A DNA stretch of 29,842 nt from Deltaproteobacteria bacterium (GTDB taxonomy: Bacteria; Bdellovibrionota; FAC87; UBA2466), in NCBI GenBank assembly GCA_013205415.1, contig JABMMY010000302.1:1-29842 (forward strand), written 5' to 3'. This document shows, in pieces, positions 15,053 through 23,539 of the stretch (position 1 is the stretch's first letter; each line of letters opens with the position of its first letter). A program made the translations under genes and the position numbers. The notes beneath the pieces were generated by a model that was not told the origin of the DNA, did no database searches, and saw only the letters and a program-made list of their open reading frames with translations.

Positions 15053-17503
15053 TTAACTAAGAATACGTTCCCTTTTAGGATCGTAAAGAACCGATTTTTC
15101 TCTTTGTGCAGAGATAGTCTCATTTAAGACCTGAATCTGATAACCACTCTCTTGAATATTTTCTAGTGAAAGGTAACCATACCCAATAGCTTTATTAATC
15201 GTATAGCCAAAACCACTACTGGTAAGAAGTCCGACGGCCTTTCCATTTAATAAAATGGTTTCTTTGCCATGCATGGGAACCGCCCTATCTAAAGTAAAAC
15301 AACAGAGCTTACGCGAAGGCCCCTTCTGTTTTTCTTCCCATAGAGCCGCTCGACCTAAAAATTCAGGCTTATTAAAATCAACACAGAAACCCAATCCCGC
15401 CTGAAATGGAGAATAATCACCTGAGAGCTCGGCACTCCAGTAACGATAACCCTTCTCTAAGCGACAGGATTCAATAGCTCGATATCCCGCATTGATCACA
15501 TTGAACTCTTTTCCCGCATTCCATAGCGCTTGATAGACGGCTACGGCAGATTCTTTTGGCATGTGCAATTCCCACCCTAACTCACCCACATAGGTCACAC
15601 GTGCAGCATATACGGTAGCTCCTGCAATAGTAATCGGAAGCACCTGAGCAAAACGAAAGTTTTCGTGGGTCAAATCGGTCTTAGTTACCTTTTGAAGTAA
15701 TCGACGAGAAAGTGGACCGCAAACATTAATTACAGATTTCAGTGGAGTGACATCGGTGATAGTAACCGAACCATCCTCCGGCATGCGGTCTCGAATCCAG
15801 GCTAAATCGTGGGTTCCAAAGGCGGTACCGGTGACAATATAAAATTCCTCATGCTCTAATCGGTGAACTGTGACATCTGCCTCAATTCCACCCTGCTCAT
15901 TACACAACTGCGTGTAGGTCAAATACCCTATCGGTTTATCGACGTTATTAACCACCAACCGCTGGAGAAATAACAGGGCTCCAGGTCCACGAATATCAAA
16001 TTTGCTAAATGAACTTTGATCGATTAATGCCACCTGCTGACGAATAGCCTGATGCTCCTTTCCCACAGCCTCATGCCAATTAGGCCAACCAAAGGTAGGG
16101 ATATCCTTTCCCTCGACACCTAAAGGTGCAAACCAATTAGGTCTTTCCCAACCATACTTAGAACCAAAAACGGCGCGATGGCTCGCTAAGATTTCGTAGA
16201 GCGGACTTTTATAAACATCTCTTCCTGTAGTGTGTTCCTCTTTGGGCCAAGAGATACTGTAATGTTTTCCGTAAAGTTCAAGCGTTCTCTCCTTTAAAAA
16301 TACAGGATCTCCGTGGTGCCGACCGAATCGAGTGATATCAAGATCCCACAGATCAAGACTAGGTCGTCCATCTAAAATCCATTCGGCCATCATGAGACCC
16401 GCGCCACCACCACCCGCAATTCCGTGCGCATTAAAACCGGCAGCCACAAAATAATTTTTTAGTTCAGGAGCCTTTCCCATGACATAGGTGCCGTCGGGAG
16501 TGAAGGCCTCGGGACCATTAATTAACTGTCGAACCCCTACATTAGCCAACAACGGAGTGCGCTTCATGGCCAATTCTGCAATGGGTTCAAAATGATGAAA
16601 ATCTGAAGGCAATAATTCTTGACCAAAGGTTCGTGAAATACCATTTAAGGACCAGGGAATGGGATTGTGCTCGTACCCACCCATCACAAGTCCTCCAACC
16701 TCCTCCTTATAGTAAACAAGATTATCGGGATCTCTCATAGTGGGTAGGCCCTTGGGTAGGCCAGGAATCACCTCTGTGACCATGTACTGATGCTGAACTG
16801 CAATTAACGGCACACTCACTCCAGCCATTTGCCCCACTTCACGCGCCCACATTCCTGCGGCATTAACGACGATATCGGCCTCGATATCTCCGTGATTCGT
16901 CTTAACTACCGTAGCCATTCTGTTTTTAACTTCAATGCCGGTAACTCTTACCTGGCGAATAATTTTAATACCCGAGCTTCTGGCCCCCGCCGCTAAAGCC
17001 ATCGTTACCATGTAAGGATCCGCATAACCATCGGTGGGAATAAAGGCCGCTCCCACGACACCGTCCAAACTCATAATTGGAAAAAGCTCTAGAGCCTCTT
17101 TCGGAGATAGCAATTGCATTTCCATTCCAAAACTTCGAGCTGAGGTCGCAGCTTTTTTTAACTCAATCATTCGATCTTTGGATGAGGCCAATCGAAGTCC
17201 ACCTACCGTTTTCCAACCGGTGGGTTGACCGGTCTCTTTTTCAAGACGGTTATAAAGATCCACACTGTAAGTTAGCATCGTGGTCACATTTAAGGAGGAT
17301 CGTAATTGGCCTACCAATCCGGCTGCATGCCAAGTGGATCCACTCGTTAATTCACCCTTTTCAAGAAGCACCACATCCCGCTCACCCCGTTTTCCAAGAT
17401 GATAGGCAATACTACAGCCTACAATACCGCCCCCAATAATAACGATCGAGGCCTTTTTAGGAAGGGTAACTTCAGACTGAACTACTTTACTGCTTTTATC
17501 CAC
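15053..17503 (-). CDS. Dimethylglycine/sarcosine dehydrogenase-like FAD-GcvT fusion
   Basis: This 816-residue two-part enzyme has an N-terminal FAD oxidoreductase with IVIIGGGIVGCS (G-x-G-x-x-G at residues 24-29) and VVLLEKGELTSGSTWHAAGL. His59 of the latter aligns with the histidine that carries FAD covalently in dimethylglycine dehydrogenase. The C-terminal half, from about residue 440, is a folate-binding aminomethyltransferase (GcvT-like) domain with YTQLCNEQGGIEADVTVHRL and GELGWELHMP. Members oxidatively demethylate dimethylglycine, sarcosine or similar N-methyl amines and pass the one-carbon unit to tetrahydrofolate. Its start overlaps the end of the choline-kinase-like gene by 22 bp. 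Length agrees with DMGDH and sarcosine dehydrogenase. The exact substrate is not decided by sequence reading. Confidence 0.88.
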   Translation of the reverse strand: MDKSSKVVQSEVTLPKKASIVIIGGGIVGCSIAYHLGKRGERDVVLLEKGELTSGSTWHAAGLVGQLRSSLNVTTMLTYSVDLYNRLEKETGQPTGWKTVGGLRLASSKDRMIELKKAATSARSFGMEMQLLSPKEALELFPIMSLDGVVGAAFIPTDGYADPYMVTMALAAGARSSGIKIIRQVRVTGIEVKNRMATVVKTNHGDIEADIVVNAAGMWAREVGQMAGVSVPLIAVQHQYMVTEVIPGLPKGLPTMRDPDNLVYYKEEVGGLVMGGYEHNPIPWSLNGISRTFGQELLPSDFHHFEPIAELAMKRTPLLANVGVRQLINGPEAFTPDGTYVMGKAPELKNYFVAAGFNAHGIAGGGGAGLMMAEWILDGRPSLDLWDLDITRFGRHHGDPVFLKERTLELYGKHYSISWPKEEHTTGRDVYKSPLYEILASHRAVFGSKYGWERPNWFAPLGVEGKDIPTFGWPNWHEAVGKEHQAIRQQVALIDQSSFSKFDIRGPGALLFLQRLVVNNVDKPIGYLTYTQLCNEQGGIEADVTVHRLEHEEFYIVTGTAFGTHDLAWIRDRMPEDGSVTITDVTPLKSVINVCGPLSRRLLQKVTKTDLTHENFRFAQVLPITIAGATVYAARVTYVGELGWELHMPKESAVAVYQALWNAGKEFNVINAGYRAIESCRLEKGYRYWSAELSGDYSPFQAGLGFCVDFNKPEFLGRAALWEEKQKGPSRKLCCFTLDRAVPMHGKETILLNGKAVGLLTSSGFGYTINKAIGYGYLSLENIQESGYQIQVLNETISAQREKSVLYDPKRERILS

Positions 17504-18390
17504 GTGACAAAATCTCCAGAAGATCGATTTTGAAAAAATCGAGTTAAATGTTTTTCTCCGTAACCACGAAAATCAAAATCGAGCAGAGAAACTGCCGATT
17601 GTAAGTAGCCCCAAAAGGCCTCTCTTAAATCTGAACTCAGACGCATCAAATGCAACCTAGCTAAATGGGAAGTATTAAGCTCTCCGAAATAGGCCTGAAT
17701 CACTTTAGTGCAGTCTTCGATAGATAGTTCAAGATTAATAGAAAAATTTCCCAAATCGAAAAAAAGATCTCCCATGCCGGCATATTCCCAATCGACTACC
17801 CAAATTTTAGTTTTATCCTTAATAAAATTTCCAGAAAGAAGATCATTATGACACGACACCTGAGGACGATGCCCTCCTAAAGCCTTTTCTATAGTGCCCA
17901 TCACCACAAGTGCATCATCGGCACTCTCAGGGAAAATAACTTTGCGTTTAAAACTATCTTGATAGTACCTACTAACCGTTGCAAAGGGACAAAAAGAACC
18001 GGGAAAGGAGGGGGCCCGATGAATCGTTTTAATGACCGCCACCAGATTGGAAAAGATCTCAGGAGTTCGAGCCATTTCAGGAGACAGCGTTTGCCCTTCA
18101 AGAAATTCGGAAACTAAAATTCCGTGGTGGGGATCCGAATAGAGTACAGCAGCAGAAATGCCGGCCTTAGCCGCAATCTTAGCCGTCTGGCCCTCGTAAT
18201 GCCGATTGATACCTAGGTGCTCCGTCCCCGTTCCCCCTAAACGAACCACAAGAGATCTATCGCCTAAGGTCACTTTATAATTATGATTTGTGATACCTCC
18301 AGAGAGACGGCTCATAACAGCTTGGCCGGAATCCAGCCCCAAGCATCTATCCAGAATTTGACGAATCTTCTCTTCCAATGTGTTCCCCAT
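17482..18390 (-). CDS. Choline/ethanolamine kinase-like phosphotransferase
   Basis: This 302-residue protein has the aminoglycoside/choline phosphotransferase fold. LSGGITNHNYKV is the nucleotide-binding hairpin typical of the choline kinase/LicA branch. SCHNDLLSGNFI holds the catalytic Asp (H-N-D...N), and VVDWEYAGMGDLFFDLGNF is the metal-binding DWEYA motif of choline kinases. No signal peptide. It overlaps the downstream dehydrogenase gene by 22 bp, so the two are translated together. In this setting phosphorylation of choline, ethanolamine or another small amino alcohol is likely, but aminoglycoside-like or other substrates cannot be excluded. ATG 18390 is the first in-frame start, and the protein begins MGNTLEEKIRQILDR. 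Confidence 0.8.
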   Translation of the reverse strand: MGNTLEEKIRQILDRCLGLDSGQAVMSRLSGGITNHNYKVTLGDRSLVVRLGGTGTEHLGINRHYEGQTAKIAAKAGISAAVLYSDPHHGILVSEFLEGQTLSPEMARTPEIFSNLVAVIKTIHRAPSFPGSFCPFATVSRYYQDSFKRKVIFPESADDALVVMGTIEKALGGHRPQVSCHNDLLSGNFIKDKTKIWVVDWEYAGMGDLFFDLGNFSINLELSIEDCTKVIQAYFGELNTSHLARLHLMRLSSDLREAFWGYLQSAVSLLDFDFRGYGEKHLTRFFQNRSSGDFVTWIKAVK

Positions 18391-18468
18391 AACCCGATTA
18401 AGCTCTTTTTATCACCGCTAAAATTTCCATTGCTATACTACTTGCTCAACTCAAGGGAAAGACAATGT

Positions 18469-18506
18469 TGTGGGTGTTGTGGGGGACTGTGGGTGTTGTG
18501 GGGGAC
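18469..18506 (+). repeat. Two 19-bp tandem repeats forming a G-quadruplex motif
   Basis: TGTGGGTGTTGTGGGGGAC occurs twice head-to-tail without mismatch (18469-18487 and 18488-18506). The G-runs 18472-18474, 18481-18485, 18491-18493 and 18500-18504 are separated by loops of 6, 5 and 6 bases, which satisfies the usual G4 pattern. It lies in the gap between the divergent choline-kinase-like gene and dbpA, on the coding strand of dbpA, about 115 bp before its start. Nothing else is evident in this gap. Confidence 0.75.
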
Positions 18507-18620
18507 GGAGGCAGCCCCAGTTTTTAGAGATCTCCCCTTAAAGCTCTCTTTTTTCTATAACCCTGTAAGGGCTTAATTTTGTCACCCCATAAGAGGGCTA
18601 TTTGTGGTACGTCAGGTTCC

Positions 18621-20018
18621 ATGTCACTACGATTTGAAAGCCTTCCACTGACTCCTGAAATGTTAAAGGTCATCGCCGATATTGGGTACGTCCAACAGAC
18701 GCCCATTCAAGCGCAGGCCATTCCCCTCCTTCTTGAAGGAAAGGATGTGATTGCACAGTCCAAAACTGGCAGCGGAAAAACGGCCGCCTTTGCCATTCCA
18801 CTACTCCAAAAAATAGCTGTGAAGGACAATTTCATTCAAGCCCTTGTTCTTTCCCCCACCCGCGAGCTATGCACTCAGGTAGCTAGAGAAATTCGTAAGA
18901 TTGGCCGTTCGGAAAAAAATCTAAAGGTAGTCACACTCTCCGGAGGGCATGCGGCCTACTTTGACGTTAAAAGTTTGGAATATGGAGCTCATATCGCAGT
19001 CGGAACTCCAGGACGATTACTAGATCTCATTAACCGAGATAAATTAAACCTAACTCATGTTCAGATGGTAGTTCTTGATGAAGCCGACCGAATGCTCGAT
19101 ATGGGTTTTCGCGATAAGATCGAAGAGATTTTAAAAAAGACCCCCACTAATCGACAAACCGTTCTTTTTTCAGCCACCTACCCAAACACTATCGAAACCT
19201 TAAGTAGACAATATCAAAAATCTCCAAAAAGGATCACTATTGATGCGGCTGAAGATGAGATTCAGGCCATCGAGCAAATTGTCATTAATACCCATCCTGC
19301 CACTAAAACAGATGCCCTACTCCGATTTTTAGCATCGAGACCCTTAGAATCTGTCCTGATTTTTTGCAATCAAAAACTCACCGTTGGCGAACTCGTTACC
19401 GATCTTAGAAAATGTGGTTCCAGCGTCGATAAACTTCACGGCGATCTTGATCAGGGAGAACGAGAACGAGTGATGGCAAAATTTAGAAATCAAACCACTA
19501 GAATTCTAGTTGCCACCGATGTTGCAGCTAGAGGAATCGATATTGCGGGTTTAGATGCTGTGATTAACTATGACTTTCCTGGGGATCCTGCTCAGTACGT
19601 TCATCGCATTGGCCGAACTGGCCGCGCAGGTAAAAAAGGGGTCGCAGTCTCTTTTCTTACCTCTAGAGAATCGGAAAAGCTGGTGGCTGTCAGAGATTAT
19701 ATCACCGCTGAAATTTCTGTAATCGAGGCTACCGAAATTAAAAAAGTGAAACAATCTGAATTTAAAAGAGTCGGGACTCCCACTAAAATGGAAACGATTT
19801 CAATCTCTGCGGGTCGAAAAGATAAGATTCGTGCTGGAGACATTCTTGGGGCACTCACCGGTGATGTGGGAATTGCAGGCACCGATGTAGGAAAGATAGA
19901 AATTTTAGATCGTGTTTCTTTTGTAGCGATCACTCAAAGTTCTGCCAAACAGGCTATGACTCGACTTTCAGGTGGGAAAATTAAAGGCCGTAAATTTATC
20001 GTTCAAATGGTGAGATAA
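18621..20018 (+). CDS. dbpA: ATP-dependent RNA helicase DbpA
   Basis: This DEAD-box helicase acts in large-subunit ribosome assembly by binding hairpin 92 of 23S rRNA. It has the Q motif region (GYVQQTPIQAQAIP), motif I AQSKTGSGKT, PTRELCTQVA, VGTPGRLLDL, DEAD in VVLDEADRMLDMGF, SAT, and HRIGRTGRAGKKG. The C-terminal domain, DKIRAGDILGALTGD then KIEILDRVSFVAI and GGKIKGRKFIVQ, is the RRM-like DbpA RNA-binding domain, which separates it from other DEAD proteins. ATG 18621 (MSLRFESLPLTPEML) matches the family start; a TTG at 18579 is possible but adds unrelated residues. Length is 465. A G-rich tandem repeat lies upstream and a bidirectional terminator follows. Confidence 0.93.
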   Translation: MSLRFESLPLTPEMLKVIADIGYVQQTPIQAQAIPLLLEGKDVIAQSKTGSGKTAAFAIPLLQKIAVKDNFIQALVLSPTRELCTQVAREIRKIGRSEKNLKVVTLSGGHAAYFDVKSLEYGAHIAVGTPGRLLDLINRDKLNLTHVQMVVLDEADRMLDMGFRDKIEEILKKTPTNRQTVLFSATYPNTIETLSRQYQKSPKRITIDAAEDEIQAIEQIVINTHPATKTDALLRFLASRPLESVLIFCNQKLTVGELVTDLRKCGSSVDKLHGDLDQGERERVMAKFRNQTTRILVATDVAARGIDIAGLDAVINYDFPGDPAQYVHRIGRTGRAGKKGVAVSFLTSRESEKLVAVRDYITAEISVIEATEIKKVKQSEFKRVGTPTKMETISISAGRKDKIRAGDILGALTGDVGIAGTDVGKIEILDRVSFVAITQSSAKQAMTRLSGGKIKGRKFIVQMVR

Positions 20019-20019
20019 A

Positions 20020-20058
20020 AAAGGGGACAAGCGACTAGCCCATCCCCTTTCCTTTTTT
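20020..20058. terminator. Bidirectional intrinsic terminator between dbpA and ahcY
   Basis: AAAGGGGA (20020-20027) and TCCCCTTT (20043-20050) form a perfect 8-bp stem with a 15-base loop. A T-run follows on the plus strand (20053-20058), and the A-run 20017-20022 gives a T-run on the minus strand. It therefore can end both converging genes. Confidence 0.85.
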
Positions 20059-20060
20059 AA

Positions 20061-21461
20061 TTAATAACGATAACGATCCGGTTTATAAGGGCCCATTAAT
20101 GGAACTCCAATATAACTCGCTTGATCCTCTCTTAATACCGTAAGCTCTGCATTTAATTTTTTAAGTTGCAGTCTAGCTACTTTTTCATCTAGATGTTTCG
20201 GCAAAATATGAACACCTAAAGGGTACTTAGTGCCATTAGTGAACAGCTCAATTTGCGCAATAGTTTGATTGGCAAAGGAGGAGGACATTACAAAACTTGG
20301 ATGCCCAGTTCCACAACCTAAATTAACTAATCTCCCTTTTGCTAAAAGAATAATTCTTTTCCCATTAGGAAAGATCACGTGGTCCACCTGTGGTTTTATC
20401 TCCTCCCACTTATATTTTTCAAGAGAGGCCACATCGATCTCATTATCAAAATGACCAATATTACAAACGATCGCTTGATCCTTCATTTTGATCATGTGCT
20501 CATGAGTGATGACCTTGAAGTTTCCTGTCGTCGTTACAAAGATATCGGCCTTATCTGCTGCATAATCCATGGTCACAACTCGATAGCCCTCCATCGCAGC
20601 CTGTAAAGCGCAGATAGGATCGATCTCTGTGACCCACACCTGAGCAGAAAGAGCTCTAAGGGCCTGAGCCGATCCCTTGCCCACATCTCCATACCCACAA
20701 ACAAGAGCTACCTTTCCAGCGATCATCACATCGGTCGCACGTTTAATTCCATCAACTAAAGATTCACGACAACCATAAAGATTATCAAACTTAGATTTAG
20801 TTACAGAATCATTAACGTTAATCGCAGGAAATTTTAATTCGCCACGAGCATGCATCTGAATAAGACGATGAACTCCCGTAGTGGTCTCCTCGGTAACACC
20901 TTTAATATGAGCCAGACGTGTGGAATACCAATTGCGATCCACAGCAATCCTATTTTTGATAGTGGTAAATAGAACGGTCTCCTCTTCTGAAGTAGGTTTG
21001 GAAAGAACGCTAATATCCTTCTCCGCTCTAGCACCTAAATGAAGTAAAAGTGTCGCGTCTCCACCATCATCTAAAATCATGTTAGAGAATCCACCATCAG
21101 ACCATTCGAAAATACGATGAGTGTAGTCCCAATACTCGGTTAAACTCTCTCCTTTAGTAGCAAAAACAGGAACCCCTGTCGCAGCCACCGCCGCAGCAGC
21201 ATGGTCTTGAGTGGAAAAAATATTACAAGAGGCCCAACGAACCTTAGCACCCAAAGATGTCAGCGTTTCAATCAATACCGCTGTCTGAATGGTCATGTGT
21301 AATGAACCGGTTATTCTCGCCCCTTTAAGTGGCTGAGAGGCTGCAAATTCAGACCTAATCGACATCAGTCCCGGCATTTCCGTCTCTGCAATTTTAATTT
21401 CTCGATGACCCCAATCGGCAAGTCCCATATCTGCCACTACATAATCTTTAACGCCATGCAT
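20061..21461 (-). CDS. ahcY: Adenosylhomocysteinase (SAH hydrolase)
   Basis: This enzyme splits S-adenosylhomocysteine into adenosine and homocysteine with bound NAD. It contains GARITGSLHMTIQTAVLIETL, the catalytic-domain opening, and WASCNIFSTQDHAAAA. DDGGDATLLLH is followed by the NAD-binding motif VCGYGDVGKGSAQAL. Further on are VCNIGHFDNEID and NLGCGTGHPSFVMS, and the C-terminus is GPYKPDRYRY, whose Lys and Tyr reach into the neighbouring subunit's NAD site. Length 466 is typical of the bacterial form. ATG 21461 has GGAG seven bases upstream. The 5' leader carries an SAH riboswitch (21579-21645), so expression should rise with its substrate. Confidence 0.97.
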   Translation of the reverse strand: MHGVKDYVVADMGLADWGHREIKIAETEMPGLMSIRSEFAASQPLKGARITGSLHMTIQTAVLIETLTSLGAKVRWASCNIFSTQDHAAAAVAATGVPVFATKGESLTEYWDYTHRIFEWSDGGFSNMILDDGGDATLLLHLGARAEKDISVLSKPTSEEETVLFTTIKNRIAVDRNWYSTRLAHIKGVTEETTTGVHRLIQMHARGELKFPAINVNDSVTKSKFDNLYGCRESLVDGIKRATDVMIAGKVALVCGYGDVGKGSAQALRALSAQVWVTEIDPICALQAAMEGYRVVTMDYAADKADIFVTTTGNFKVITHEHMIKMKDQAIVCNIGHFDNEIDVASLEKYKWEEIKPQVDHVIFPNGKRIILLAKGRLVNLGCGTGHPSFVMSSSFANQTIAQIELFTNGTKYPLGVHILPKHLDEKVARLQLKKLNAELTVLREDQASYIGVPLMGPYKPDRYRY

Positions 21462-21578
21462 ATTTTAGCTCCTATTACAGTTAAGTAATTTTTTTAGTGC
21501 AGTTAGTGGGTCTATAGAAGGAAAACTACAGAAAGAAACCACTCACCACCTCTAGTCGTGCCTAGCACGATGATTTAG

Positions 21579-21645
21579 TGAGCGCCGTTACAACGATCGA
21601 ATTCAAGCCTAGGGCAATAGATGCCTTGCAACGCTCCTCGAATTC
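21579..21645 (-). promoter_or_regulatory. SAH (ahcY-motif) riboswitch
   Basis: On the minus strand, stem P1 is GAATTCGAG pairing with CTTGAATTC (one G-U). Within it stands GAGGAGCGTTGCAA, then a small hairpin (GGCA...TGCC) and CCTAGGCT. The downstream AACGGCGCTCAC pairs back with GAGCG and GTT to make the pseudoknot. This order and these conserved bases match the SAH riboswitch aptamer known from ahcY leaders. About 118 bases separate the aptamer from the start codon. Just after it, a CGTGC/GCACG hairpin and a GTGAG segment (complementary to CTCAC of the pseudoknot strand) could form the expression platform. I see no T-tract terminator, so translational or antisequestering control is more likely. 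Confidence 0.9.
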
Positions 21646-21715
21646 ATCTTCCTAGATTAGATGAAAACGGCCCTTTTTTCTATCCTTTTTGTTTCTAATC
21701 TTGTTATAAAAATAC

Positions 21716-22324
21716 ATGCCCTCTTCTCTCATAGTTTATTCCTATCGTAGATGTCCGTTTGCGATGCGAGTAAGAATCGCTCTCAATGAAAAGGAGATTG
21801 CATTCCACATCCAGGAGGAGGATCTCAATCATTTCTCTGAGAAATTAAAGGCCTTACATCCAGAAGTTAAAGTACCCGTATTGGTTGACGGAGAAAAAAT
21901 AATTTACGAATCCGCAATTATTACAGAGTATGTCAATGACCTAGCGCCCGAACACAGGCCCCTCATGCCCTCTCTACCAGGAGAGAAGGCCGATGTTCGT
22001 TTATGGACCTACTGGTGCAATCATCATTTAAAACCTGCAATCGATCGGTTTAAATATGGAGAAAATCGATTTTCAAATTTAGAGTGTGTCGGGGCTGAGG
22101 AGAAGGTAAAACTTCACCTCATAAAACTAGAGGAGACATTAAAAACACAGGACTGGCTTGTAGGAACTAATTTTACTTTAGCTGAGGTGAATCTTTTTCC
22201 TTTTGTCAGACAACTTTTTCGTATTCAACCCAATCCAACTTTTCTAAAATCTTTTCCCTTTATCACCCAATGGGTAGAAAAAATCTCAGCTCGTCCCTCT
22301 GTGATTACAGCTCTTTTGAAGTAG
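21716..22324 (+). CDS. Glutathione S-transferase-fold protein
   Basis: This 202-residue protein has an N-terminal thioredoxin-like domain (LIVYSYRRCPFAMRVRIALNE, with a single Cys in C-P-F-A) and the cis-proline and Glu-Ser signature VKVPVLVDGEKIIYESAIITEY. An all-helical C-terminal domain follows, with LVGTNFTLAEVNLFPFV, the N-capping box motif of GSTs. The C-P-F-x-M-R-V-R form resembles omega-like or glutaredoxin-2-like GSTs that act by thiol chemistry rather than classical conjugation. The start has no obvious Shine-Dalgarno; a TATAAA box ends six bases before the ATG, suggesting a leaderless message. Its 3' end overlaps the converging recombinase gene by 20 bp. Confidence 0.85.
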   Translation: MPSSLIVYSYRRCPFAMRVRIALNEKEIAFHIQEEDLNHFSEKLKALHPEVKVPVLVDGEKIIYESAIITEYVNDLAPEHRPLMPSLPGEKADVRLWTYWCNHHLKPAIDRFKYGENRFSNLECVGAEEKVKLHLIKLEETLKTQDWLVGTNFTLAEVNLFPFVRQLFRIQPNPTFLKSFPFITQWVEKISARPSVITALLK

Positions 22325-23495
22325 CCTCTTCAGACTCACCATAGTTGATTAAGTAAGCCGCTGAATTTTTTAAATCATCTCGCCGTTTGTCATACCTCTG
22401 AATCATTAAAGGGGTAGACCACCCTGCTAAGTGTTGTACCGAACGCTGCGTGGCCTTACGATCTAAGGCATTAGAAATACAGGTGGCCCGTAAAGAATGA
22501 GGAGAGATCTTCTTTAGTACCCCCGCCTTTTTTGCATAGTGAATCACGATATAGGTGATGGCGTGAGGGTGCATTTTTTTAATTAACTGTCCGGAGAATG
22601 GATTTTTTGTGGGCGTAAATAATGGGGCCTCCATTTGTGTTCTATCTCGTCGACAAACGTAAAAATAATGCTCTAACACCTGTTTTATTTGGAGGGTTAA
22701 TGGCAGAATGCGAACCCTGTGACCTTTGCCCCTAACTCGTAACACAGTCACTCCCCTCTCCTCGACCAGATCACCCATCTTTAAATTTAATAGTTCACTT
22801 TTTCGAACCCCTAAATAAAGCAACACATGAAGAACTGCGTAATGCAAAGCCCCTGCCCTTTTATTTCTTTGGGGCAGTGCCAATATCTTTCTGGCCTCAT
22901 CATCGGATAAACCATTTAATGAGGACTCCTGTGATTGGGGAAACCCCTTCACCAGCTGGGCAGGATTCTCTCTCAACACCCGATTCAATTTCAGCCAATT
23001 TAAAAAACTCTTCACTACAGCTAATTTTCGATTCACCGTCGCCTGGGCCATGACCTTGCCATTCAATCGACCCTCCTCTAACGCCTTCCGAAATAAAATA
23101 ATGTGATCAGGCCTTAATGATTCAATGTGTTCAGAACTAATTCGCCCCTCTAAGAATTGAAAAAACTGCTTCAGATCCGACTCATAGGCCTTCCTAGTAT
23201 GATCGCTCAATTGATTCTGTAAAAAGGTTGGAATCTCTTTGGCCCACAATGGCAAAGAGACCGAGTCCTTTCCGTACTGTTCCAAGCCACCTGAAGATGC
23301 CACCTGCACAAGGCTCTGCAGCCCTATCTCATTATTTGCTTTATAAGAGGCCGAAACATTCCGATCTAGGGTAGGAGACCTCTTTTTTTCGATGTCTGTG
23401 AATAGCCTTTGCCATTTAGTTTTAGAATGGTTTCTAAGCCAATGGGAAGACCATAGGGCCAGATTAAAAATAAACTGTTCGACTAGATGCTTCAT
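22305..23495 (-). CDS. Xer-like tyrosine recombinase
   Basis: All six catalytic positions of tyrosine recombinases are visible: Arg in LGVRKSELL, Lys in the VRGKGHRVR hairpin, His-x-x-Arg in SPHSLRATC, Trp in HLAGW (in place of His), and Tyr in IQRYDKR nine residues later. A SAM-like core-binding domain (FLQNQLSDHTRKAYESDLKQ) precedes the catalytic domain. With ATG 23495 it has 396 residues, about 100 longer than XerC/XerD, the excess being an N-terminal basic region. A GTG at 23537 would add 14 residues. A TATAAT box for this gene (minus strand, 23564-23559) lies inside a perfect inverted repeat resembling a dif site, 64 bp upstream. The 3' end overlaps the converging GST-fold gene by 20 bp. 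The family is sure; a role in dimer resolution or mobile-element integration is open. Confidence 0.85.
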   Translation of the reverse strand: MKHLVEQFIFNLALWSSHWLRNHSKTKWQRLFTDIEKKRSPTLDRNVSASYKANNEIGLQSLVQVASSGGLEQYGKDSVSLPLWAKEIPTFLQNQLSDHTRKAYESDLKQFFQFLEGRISSEHIESLRPDHIILFRKALEEGRLNGKVMAQATVNRKLAVVKSFLNWLKLNRVLRENPAQLVKGFPQSQESSLNGLSDDEARKILALPQRNKRAGALHYAVLHVLLYLGVRKSELLNLKMGDLVEERGVTVLRVRGKGHRVRILPLTLQIKQVLEHYFYVCRRDRTQMEAPLFTPTKNPFSGQLIKKMHPHAITYIVIHYAKKAGVLKKISPHSLRATCISNALDRKATQRSVQHLAGWSTPLMIQRYDKRRDDLKNSAAYLINYGESEEATSKEL

Positions 23496-23539
23496 GATTT
23501 TAGGCCTAAAAAAAGAAAGTTCAGCGGTTATTAGCACTA

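Noticed and set aside
17034..17439. Plus-strand frames opposite the dehydrogenase N-terminus
   Set aside because: They are antisense shadows of a strongly supported FAD-binding domain and have no ribosome-binding site.
18469..18506. G-rich tandem repeats as a CRISPR array
   Set aside because: Only two contiguous copies without spacers and no cas genes nearby.
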